NCBI GenBank assembly: GCA_036927565.1
Contig: JAYESD010000002.1
Span: 143,041,167-143,105,166, forward strand
Reading direction: 5' to 3'
DNA: 64,000 bases
Source: Tuctoria greenei
Lineage: Eukaryota > Streptophyta > Magnoliopsida > Poales > Poaceae
The notes beneath the pieces were generated by a model. That model saw only the letters and a list, made by a program, of their open reading frames with translations, did no database searches and had not been told where the DNA came from. A program made the translations under genes and the position numbers. Positions 55,446-64,000 of the stretch are shown piece by piece (within the stretch, counting starts at the first letter, position 1; each line of letters starts with the position of its first letter).

Positions 55446-57918
55446 TTGCTCCATCGGATGAATAGGCCTGCAAAAAACAAAATATGCCCTGGTCTTCAGT
55501 ACCCAAGCTTGCTTGGGTCCTTTGAGGTTAGTCACAAGTGATTTGGGCACCCACACATGAGACTTGGTGTTCCCATGGTGTGGCCCAACATATTTAGCAT
55601 AAAATCTACCAAGATTACTTTTCATGAGTACATATGAAGCATCAAATGTTCTAAATTGTTCATATGAGTTAACAATGTTAAATTTATCACCATTATCAAG
55701 TTTTCTAACTTAAGATTTTCCCTTGAAAAAGACAATGTAATCCTTGTTAGTCTTGTGGCTTCTAGCGTTTTGCTTTTAACCATAAGAATACCCAATGCCA
55801 TATTTGACATTAGGAGGTCTTGTGACCAGGTATGCACCGCGTGCATACTTGACCTTCTCCTTATCAAATATCCTCCTTCGGAAGGTTGCTTGTCCTTTGT
55901 CAAGTTTGGCTTTTTCTTCAAGTTACTATCACTTTTAGAACAGGTACAAGTAATAATAGTTTCAGATTTGATTTTTTGGGAAGGTGAGCTCGAAGAGGAT
56001 GAAGAACCACTTTGCTTGAGTGACTCAACTTGTACCTCAAGGATCTTGCTAACTTTTGCTAAGTTAGCAAGTTCATCCTTGATGGTGTCATTTGAGTCTT
56101 TTAACTTCAAGCAAGCTTCCTTGCTTGAAGCTAACTAAAGTTCTAGTGATTTACTTTGCTCCTTTTCAAGTTCAAGAAGCTTTTCAATCTCAAGATATTC
56201 CTCCTTTTGGGAGGATCATATCTTCCTGACGATTGACCAACTTCTCCTTATCAACAATCTTATCAAGTAAAAATTTCATTTTAGCAGCAGTCTTTTTGTC
56301 TAAACCTCTAAGCATGTACTCCCTCCGTCCCGAAAAGTTTGTCGCTTTGTAGTTCAAAAATGAACTACAAAGCGACAAACTTTCCGAGACGGAGGGAGTA
56401 TTCAGTTTCATCACTGCTATCATCCTCACTAGAATTATCACTATCACTAGTAAAAGAATGCGAGGAGGAAGATTTAGTTGTTACCTTTCTTTTACCTTCC
56501 TTGACCATTAGACATGTGTTGTTGTTGTCCTTCCATGCGCTCATGGTTGGGAAGAGAGTGGATTTCTTGGTAGTCTTCTTGATGGCTATGGTGGCCATCT
56601 CCTCTTCTTCTTCAGATGAGGATTCATCATTAGAGTCCCACTCCTTCCCTAGATGCGCTTGGCCATATTGCTTCTTCTTCTTGAACATCTTCTTCGGTTG
56701 AGGTTTGTTGTCCTTAGTCTTCCTCTTATCTTCTTCATATGGACAATCTACTATGAAGTGATCATATTCTCCACAGTTATAGCATGCACGCCTCATTTTG
56801 GGTCTTTGTTTGTCCCTTTGTCTTCCTTCATTTGAGCTACCACCCTTTCTTCTTCTCATCATTTTATTAAATTAGTTCATGAACAAGATCATGTCTTCTT
56901 CATCGATATCACTACTTTCATCATCTCTGTCATCTTCTCCATGAGCTTCTCGAGCTTCTTTTGATACGGGTCTACAAGTTAACTTCAAAGCAACTCTTTT
57001 GTTCTTTGCTGAGGTAAGGTCGGCAATTTCCTTGACGTGCTTGGCTTTCTTCTCCATCATTTCAAAGTTGATAATCTTGCCTAGAAGTTCGTCCGGGGTC
57101 ATTTTCCGATACCCGGGACTTTCTCTAATCCTGGAGCACAGGGTCACGTTGCGAGGCATGAATGCTCTAAGAATCAACTTTACGACCTCATGATCATTCG
57201 ACTTATTGCTGTCATAAGCTCGGACTTTGTTGATTAGATTCTTCAATCAATTGTACATATCTTGTGATGATTCATCTTCTTCTATGGCGAATCTTCCCAG
57301 TTCACCTTCAATCATTTCTATCTTTGCTTCGCGTACATGACGATCACCTTCATGTGTGGTTTGTAAAGTGTCCCATATCTCCTTTGCGATTTCGAGTCCA
57401 TCCACCTTAGTGAACTCGTCTCGGCACAATGAAGAACTCATCACAACTGCGGCTTGGGCGTTTTGATGAATGTCTTGTTCTTGTCTTGGAGTCAGCTCTT
57501 CATCATCATTCGGGATATATATCCCTGTACACACTATATGCCACAAACTTGGGTTAAGCGATATAAGGTGCATTTTCATATTTCGTCTCCACATTGAATA
57601 ATCATTTCCATCAAAATAAGGCGCTTTCCCTAAAGGAATTGATAAATAATGACTATTGTTAGAATTCAAACATTCATAGTCAAAAGGATATCGGGAGTAG
57701 TCAGTGTGACTACCCCCCTTCTTCTTTTCATCGTCGATCTTCTTCTTCCCTTTTGTGGAGAGTGCCTTCTTCCATATAAGAGCCTTGATTTGAAGAATCT
57801 CCTCTTCATCGTCCTCACAATCTTGAATGGCATCGAGGAGGATCTCCAGCTTTTGGGCCTTTTCATCATCACCCTTTTTGTTGTTGAAGTTCTTGTGTAC
57901 ATCCTTGATGTCCGACAT
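55446..57918 (-). pseudogene. gag: Sirevirus F gag, interrupted by a MITE
   Basis: Starts MSDIKDVHKNFNNKKG at 57918. TGA at 57249-57247 and TAA near 56872 are in frame; otherwise open to 56365, where the MITE ends it. Gag domain (YFDGNDYSMWRRNMKMHLI, EIWDTLQTTHEGDRHVREAK, LILRAFMPRNVTLCSRIRE), an intact zinc knuckle CYNCGEYDHFIVDC near 56800, a Ser/Asp/Glu-rich stretch, then after the MITE the coiled coil (MLRGLDKKTAAKMKFLLDK, DELANLAKVSKILEVQVES). The long coiled coil after the knuckle is typical of Sirevirus gag. More frame changes follow before protease. Confidence 0.87.
56319..56398. mobile_element. Stowaway-like MITE, 80 bp
   Basis: CTCCCTCCGTCC at one end and its near-complement GACGGAGGGAG at the other, TA on both sides (56317-56318 and 56399-56400). 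The whole element is an almost perfect hairpin around AGTTCAAAAATGAACT. The homologous place in G (about 62090-62105) has no insertion. Confidence 0.92.
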
Positions 57919-57954
57919 CGTCTCTTCGAGCGGTGAGTCTCTTTTGAAGATTTT

Positions 57955-57967
57955 GGCTCTGATACAA
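57955..57967 (-). other. Primer-binding site of F
   Basis: On the minus strand TGTATCAGAGC after AATT, one base different from TGGTATCAGAGC (tRNA-Met). Confidence 0.75.
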
Positions 57968-57969
57968 AT

Positions 57970-59487
57970 TGAATGTAGCCTAGAGGGGGTGAATAGGCTT
58001 TTTGAATTTTTGCCGATCCCTGAAACACTTAACAGATTTATCAGATACAGGGAGATCGGACTAGTCCGATACTGTGTGGACTAGTCCGGTATGCGTGGAC
58101 TAGAAAGATCAAGATTGATCAATAAATTCACTTGTAGTACCCTATGCAGCGGAAAGTAATTTGCATCTTGGATGTATTACAACAATGAAACACTTTATGG
58201 CAAAGATCAATTTTAATTCCAATGTTTCAATGTGAGTTACACAAGAATATGTAAACCCTAGAATATGATGAACGATGAAACAAAAGTGTGCAAGACAAGA
58301 TTTTATCCCGTGGTTCGATTCCCATAGAGGGAACCTACATCCATGTTGAGGAGTCCACGGAGGATCGGGTCTTCACCACCCCTACCCTCGTCGAATTGCC
58401 ATGGAGGTTCAAGGGGCCCTCTCACAAGTTGAGGGCTCCCCAAGAATTACAATGAAGAAACACCACCAAACACACTCAAAAGATGTACAATGAAACAATA
58501 AGAGTGTACGAGAGATCAAACCTAGGAGCTCAAGATGTGTAGAACAAGTCTCTATTTTGATCAATTGCTAATCCTCAAAGATTTGATCTTCTTAGGGTTA
58601 GAATGTGTGGATATATGTGTATTTTGGGCTCTTGGGAGGTGTGACAGCGCAAGAGGTCGAGAGAGTTATTGATGTATGGTCGTACACCTCTATTTATACT
58701 AGGGTTTCTAAAAGTTACCGTTAGGGTTTGTGATGTCCGAACTAGTCCGTGGTGGACTCCGGACTAGTCCGGTGTGCGGCGTGTGGAACACCCTATGTTT
58801 TGAGATATACCAGACTAGTCCGTTACTGAAGCGGACTAGTCCGTTTTTAGTGAGAATTTTTTCTGGTTCATATCAGACTAGTTCGGTGTAGTGAACACCG
58901 TGAAGATCTGAGGACAAGACCGCACTTGTAGGGTCTTGTCCAATTTTATTCAGAGAGTTTTCGGACTAGTCCAGCTGATATCGGACTTGTCCTGTGTTGT
59001 GAAAAATTGTGGGGCTAAGGACAAGTCCGGACTTTGAGGACTTGTTCGATCTTAGTCAGAGGATTATCGGACTAGTCCGATGGATATCAGACTTGTACGG
59101 TGTTTTACAAATGTGAAGTGTTGAGGACTAGTCTACACTAGGGGGAACTAGTCTAATCTTAGTTAGAAAAATATCGGACTAGTCCGGTGTATATCGGACT
59201 AATCCGGTGTATATCGGACTAGTCCGGTTTTCATGTGAATTGTGCAGTGAGTTAAATTATTTGGTCACTTGAGCTCTTGGAGTGTGTTTCTCCGACACAC
59301 TCCATGCAAAATAATCTAATCTTTTCAGCTCTTGAGCTCTTTTTACTTTAGATCCTCGTTCTCCTTCCTTTTGTCGTTTCTTTCTTATTTCTTTAAAACA
59401 TGTCCTCATCTCAACAATTTTGTTAGAGTCTCATTGGTTTGTCATAAATCAACCAAAGCCCACAAGGGATGCCTAGATGCACTTTCA
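57970..59487 (-). repeat. 5' LTR of F
   Basis: 1,518 bp, pairing with 47800-49337. Palindromes at 58056-58095 and 58736-59230. TATA box on the minus strand, GTATAAATAGAG (58688-58699). Confidence 0.93.
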
Positions 59488-59492
59488 CCAAA

Positions 59493-60617
59493 TGGTACTG
59501 TTGTACTTCAGACTTGTTTGTTTTGTGCCGGACTAGTCTGTGGTTCTGAGAGAAGGGGGTCTATGAGGCTAAGTTTTGTTGGTCGGACTTGTTCGACCCA
59601 GTAGGGTGGACTAGTCCAGTTGGTCCAGACTTGTCCATTTTTAGATTGACCAAGACATTATGTTGTATTTCGGACTAGTCCATTGTTGGCCGAACTATTC
59701 TAGTGTGCCACAACTGTTTGAAATTCAAACATTAGTGGGTACGTCACCCTCTGCAGAGGTGTGACGTCAAGTTGTCCTGTTGGGCCGGACTAGTCCGGGC
59801 CCCTGGCTAGACTAGTCTGACTTTAGTTGGTGGCAATGTTTGGATGTCGGGACCCCTATAAAAAGACTCCCCCCCCCCCCCCCGACTTCCATTTTAGAAC
59901 ACTTGAACCCTAGCGTCGCCACAAGCATCCTTGAGCCTTCCTAAGCCTTCTCACCTGCCTACTTGCCCTCTAGAACCAAATCTTGAGTGGATTAGGGTTT
60001 GGGACTGGGGGAGAAGGAAGAACTTCGTGCTTTGGCTCTCGGTTTGATCTCTTGCACTTGGTGTTGCGTCTTTGTGACTTGTGGCTGTTGAGATTTGTGT
60101 GCTTATTGTTGTTCATCATTTGTGGGAGCCTCAACTTGTGAGATGCCCAAAGAACATTGTAGTTACCCTTTGCGATAGTGGAAATCCATGTTGTCCTCGA
60201 GACAACTTGCAGAGGGAAGGGTTGAGCAACCCGGCCCTTCGTGGGCTCCTCAATGAGGATCAGATTCCTGTGTGGGATCGAACCTCAGGATAAACAACTT
60301 GTCTCTTGTGTTGCTTTGCTTTTCGCTGTTCACTAGAATTGCTTTTAGTGTTCATGTTGTTCATCAACGTAATCTTGCAATCTAATCTTTAATACTTGTC
60401 AATCCAACTTGTATTGGGTTTCTAGATTGTATATCTACTTTTTGTTGAACTGAAGTCCAAGAAAAACTCATAAAACTCATGTTTTTAGGGTTTTACTGCG
60501 CACTGTCTGGACTAGTCCGGCCCTGATCCAGACTAGTCTAGACCCTGTTATTTAATCTCCTTTTATTAAGTGATTTCAGGTCATATTGCCTATTCACCCT
60601 CCTCTAGGCAACTTTCA
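59493..60617 (+). repeat. G 5' LTR, piece 4 (TATA, transcribed part, 3' end)
   Basis: 1,125 bp with palindromes at 59535-59820 and 60515-60545, TATA box CCTATAAAAAG (59855-59865), a run of fifteen C (59869-59883) and the end CTCTAGGCAACTTTCA. The core promoter of G is in this piece, while most of the upstream array is now far away. Confidence 0.9.
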
Positions 60618-60619
60618 AT

Positions 60620-60631
60620 TGGTATCAGAGC
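60620..60631 (+). other. Primer-binding site of G
   Basis: TGGTATCAGAGC, two bases after the LTR end (tRNA-Met). Confidence 0.88.
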
Positions 60632-60669
60632 AAGTCTCTCCATCAAGGGTCTAACCACTCGGAGGGAAG

Positions 60670-62486
60670 ATGGCAGAAAGAGGTGGAAACGAGGTCCCGA
60701 TGATCGTCGACAAAGATAATAAGATGAAGAACGTCAATGTGCTTCAATATGATCCCAATGACGACGAAGAAGTCTGCCAACTCAAGGCATGACTTCGCGA
60801 GAAGCTAGGTCTTCCAAAGAAGGAGACCAAGGCGACCAAGGACGTCTATGGGAGTGGTTCACAATACTACTCTTGATATCCTTTCAATTATGAGTGCTTA
60901 ACTTCTAACAATCATTACTTATCTATTCCCATGGGGAAACCTCTTCATGGAAATGATTATACATTGTGGAAGCATAACATGGATATGCACCTAATTTCCT
61001 TAAACACTAGTTTGTGGCAAATTGTGTTGACAGGTGTGCGTCTTCCAAGGAATGAGGAGGACATCACCCCGGAGCAAGCCGTTCTACTCCACTGCAGTGC
61101 TCAAGCAGTTGGAGTGATCACCACCTCCTTGACTCGAGAATAATTCAATCGAGTCAATGGATTGGAGGTGGCCAAAGACATTTGGGACACGCTCAAGACG
61201 CGCATGAAGGGAACCGAGTCATAAGGGAGGCGAAGATCGCGATGATCAAAAGAGAACTTGGGAGGTTCACCATCATGGGTGGTGAGACCCCCCAAGACAT
61301 GTACAACTGCCTCAAGGTCCTCATCAACAAGAACCGTTCATATGGATGCACCCGATGGACGGATCACAAAGTGATAGAGGATTATTCGAGTATTCATGCC
61401 TCGAAATGTCGCTCTTTGCTCCATGATCCGTGAGAGTCTGGGGTTCACCAAAATGACCCTAGAAGAAGTGCCTGGAAGAATCATCAACCATGAGATGATG
61501 GAGCGAGAGGCTATGTTCTATAATGATCTTCAAAAGATCACCTCATCAAGAAGAAGGATGTTGAATTCAAAGCAACATCATCCAAATCCCAAGAACAAGA
61601 AGGAAGTGATGAAGAGAACCTCGACACCAACAAGGAAGAGGCGCTCTTCACAACAAGTTCAAGAGGATGATTAGAAGGAGAAAGGGAGCTACCATCATGA
61701 GAACAAGAACAAGGACAGGTCCACGACAAGGTCAAAGAGGGCTTGTTACAATATTGGGGAATATGGCCACTCAATCATGGATTGCCCAAATGAAGACAAC
61801 AACAAGAAGATGGAAGGCAAGTCCCGGGAGAAGAAATCTTCAATAAGAAGAAGCATTCGGGACAAGCCCACCTTAGAAAGAAATGGGACTCAAATGAAAA
61901 CTCCTCCTCCGAGGATGAAGACAAGGTGGCAAAAATTGCCATGAAGAGTTCACCCACGGAGAACAAGCTCTTCCCCAACTTGGAGAGCTCAAGGTCAACA
62001 TGCCTTATGGCCAAGGAGGGAAGAAAGAAGGTTAACTCTAAACCATCTCCTTCAATTTCATCGCATGATAACTTTGGTAGTAGTAGTGAAAATGAACACA
62101 TGCTTAAAGATATGAGTAAGAGCACTTTGAAAAGGATGAAGTTGTTGTCGGATGAGATATTTGAGAAGGAAGATCTCATCAATCATCAAGAGGACATGCT
62201 CATCAAAGAAAAGGAGAGATGTCAAGAGTTTGAGGAGCTCTTAGAGCTTGAAAGAGAAAGAAGCAAGGCACTTGAGCGTGAACTCGCTTCGAGCAAGGAA
62301 ACTTTCTCAAAGCTTGAGGACACAACAATTGTGCTAAAGGATGAACTTGTTAACTTCACAAAAGTTATCAAGATCCTTGAAACACAAGTTGAGTCTCTCA
62401 AGATCAATGCACCTTCTTCCTCCAAGAGCTCACCTTCCACAAAGGCAAATCCGAATCAACCAAAGCTTTCAAGTGCTCTAACTTAA
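60670..62486 (+). pseudogene. gag: Sirevirus G gag
   Basis: ATG at 60670 (MAERGGNEVPMIVDKDNK). Stops near 60790, 60874 and 61141, frameshifts near 61200 and 61390, more stops near 61674. Gag domain: HGNDYTLWKHNMDMHLISL, EVAKDIWDTLKT, MPRNVALCSMIRES. The zinc knuckle reads CYNIGEYGHSIMDC, with Ile for the second Cys, so it would not hold zinc. From 61926 to 62486 a 186-codon open stretch encodes the coiled coil (KERCQEFEELLELERERSKA). It matches F without the MITE. Confidence 0.88.
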
Positions 62487-62497
62487 TTCTCAAACTA

Positions 62498-64000
62498 ATG
62501 GCTGAGCTAAAATTGGCACAAAACAAGCAATCACCGAAAGGTGGCATCTTTGACAAGGATAAGATGGCATATGCACGAAGTGCATATACTAGCACAAGAC
62601 ATCATCTTGTGAAAGATGGTATTGGTTATTCTCGTGAGAGGAAGCAAAATGCTAAGACTCCCAAGAATGGAAAAGACTTGATTGTTTTTTATAACGAAGG
62701 TTCATATCATAATAACAAAGAAAAGAACATTGCTACTTCACATGACATAAAAATGAAACTCATCCATTGTTCCATGATTTTGATGCTTCATATGTCTTAT
62801 TGAGGAACAAGTTTGGCAAGCCTTATGGTACGTATGTTGAGCCACTCCGCAAGAGTCCAAAACCTTGTGTGTCGGTGCCTAAGTTCCTTTTGACTAACAA
62901 CAAAGGACCCAACACCGCTTGGGTACCTAAAACCAAGACTTAACTCTATTCTGTAACATACTCCTCCGGTGGTACAAGTTGGGTCCTTGATAGTGGTTGC
63001 ACAAACCATATGAACGGAGAGAGAAAAATGTTTGTGGAGTATGAAGAAAATGAAGATTCAGGTGAAAGAATTTACTTTGGGGACAATAGCAAAGGAAAAA
63101 TCCATGGCACCGACGAAATTTCTATATCCCCCGATCACACTCTTTCCAGTGTTTTGCATGTTTATTTACTTGATTATAACTTATTGTCCATATCACAACT
63201 ATGCGACAAAGGTTATAATTGTCTTTTCACTAATGAGGGTGTGATCGTTACAAGAAGAAGCAACGACAAAGGAAAACTCTATCTTGTGGATTTCTTCGCG
63301 GATAAAGCCCAACTTGACATGTGCTTAATAGCAAAAGCAACATGGGATGGCTTTGGCATAGAAGACTAGCCCTTGTTGGGATGAGAAATTTGCAAAAAAA
63401 CTTCTTAAGGGTGAGCACATTCATGGCTTGAAGAATGTTGTTTTTGAAAAGGATAGGCCACGTAGCGCATGCCAAGCTAGAAAGCAAGTTGGAGCTAAAC
63501 ATCCATCCAAGAACATAATGACTACTACAAGACCATTGGAGCTTCTACACATGGACCTCTTTGGTCCAATCGCATACATAAGCATTGGCGGTAACAAATA
63601 TGGTCTTGTAATTGTTGATGATTTTTCATGTTAAAATTTGGTGTCCTTTTTGCATGATAAGAGCGAGACTCAAGGTGTCCACAAGAAGTACTTGGGGAGA
63701 GATCAAAATGAGTTCTCCTTGAGAATCAAGATATAAGGAGTAATAATGGCACTGAGTTCAAGAACACTCAAGTTGAAGAATTTTTGGATGAAGAAGGCAT
63801 CAAGCATGAGTTCTCGGCCCCTACTCCCCTCAAAAAAATGGGGGTGGCCGAGAGGAAGAACATGACTCTCATTGAGATGTCTAGAACATGCTTGATGAGT
63901 AAAAGACATCAGAACAATTTTGAGACGAAGCGATTAACACCACTTGCCATGCCATAAACAGGTTGTATCTACACCGCTTATTGAAGAAGACGTCTTATGA
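62498..64000 (+). pseudogene. pol: Sirevirus G gag end, protease and integrase start, cut by the window
   Basis: Opens with MAELKLAQNKQSPKGGIFD. Protease DSG at 62989-62997 (WVLDSGCTNHMNGERKMF), then 119 open codons from 63010. A frameshift near 63355 breaks the HRRLALVGMRNLQ zinc region. PRSACQARKQ has Arg at the first of the two expected Cys. Integrase: LLHMDLFGPIAY, VDDFSC then TAA (63632-63634). The second catalytic Asp is Asn (AAT 63742-63744, SNNGTEF). VAERKNMTLIEMS holds the Glu. The rest, including RT, is beyond 64000. Confidence 0.87.

Larger units (their letters stand above)
47800..59487 (-). mobile_element. Sirevirus F (minus strand), complete, 11.7 kb
   Basis: TSD CCAAA (47795-47799 and 59488-59492). 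On the minus strand: 5' LTR 59487-57970, tRNA-Met primer site, gag, protease, integrase, RT, RNase H (end 52248), leader, ORF3 and 3' LTR. Same family as A, B and G by pol, ORF3 and LTR. By eye the two LTRs differ at about twenty positions in their first 300 bases, so it is the older insertion compared with the Tat element. Gag carries a MITE. Confidence 0.93.
22879..64000 (+). mobile_element. Sirevirus G, 5' part, carrying three nested elements
   Basis: Its 5' LTR is present in four pieces that add up to about 1.66 kb. A tRNA-Met primer site, gag, protease and half of integrase follow. The element leaves the window at 64000. The LTR pieces are 22879-23176, 33706-33827, 47684-47799 and 59493-60617. 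They are separated by D, E and F, whose TSDs all match, so the LTR was whole before these insertions. The likely 5' target copy is GGGAT (22874-22878), not verifiable here. Confidence 0.88.

Noticed and set aside
1..64000. Host protein-coding genes, tRNA or rRNA genes
   Set aside because: All long frames belong to retrotransposons, and I saw no structure-RNA gene. The tRNA-like strings are primer-binding sites.

Overview
The window is a block of nested LTR retrotransposons from a grass (Poaceae) nuclear genome. I found no host gene, tRNA, rRNA or CRISPR. The grass assignment rests on Opie/SIRE-type Ty1/copia elements (Sireviruses), a Tat-lineage Ty3/gypsy element with two RNase H domains and an antisense gene, a Tekay/Del-like solo LTR and a Stowaway-type MITE. 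The setting looks like gene-poor heterochromatin. Almost every gag and pol frame is broken by stops or frameshifts. Layout: Sirevirus A (+) enters from the left with the end of pol (1-1876), a leader region (1877-2797), a third gene (ORF3, from 2798) and a 3' LTR (18207-19823). Its ORF3 is split by a complete Tat gypsy element (4571-17682, TSD GAGAG). Sirevirus B (-) follows as an LTR remnant, ORF3 and leader (19824-22878). It is cut by Sirevirus G (+), whose 5' LTR starts at 22879 and only ends at 60617, because three complete elements sit inside it: D (23177-33700, copia, TSD AAACC), E (33828-47678, non-autonomous, TSD ACTAG) and F (47800-59487, Sirevirus on the minus strand, TSD CCAAA). E's 3' LTR holds H (41353-47214, TSD AGTCC). 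H's 5' LTR holds I, a solo LTR (41491-44309, TSD AATAG). F's gag holds an 80-bp MITE (56319-56398, TSD TA). G's gag and the first half of its pol run to the window end. The longest chain is B > G > E > H > I. How the parts work together: three Sirevirus copies (A, B, F) keep an extra ORF3 after pol. In all three the ORF3 start codon lies 1-5 bases after a pyrimidine-tract CAG, and A and F have a matching splice donor about 340 bp upstream. This suggests that ORF3 is made from its own spliced mRNA. Clusters of the 12-bp palindrome CGGACTAGTCCG and its AA/TT-centred variants occur in the LTR upstream regions, in the ORF3 leaders and, unexpectedly, in the gypsy-type solo LTR I. The Tat element carries an antisense two-exon gene that is open for 1,156 codons after removal of a 77-nt intron, while its sense gag-pol is full of stops. 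The best leads are the shared palindrome module, the spliced ORF3 and the intact antisense gene. All coordinates come from reading the sequence by eye; family names come from motif recognition, not from database searches.
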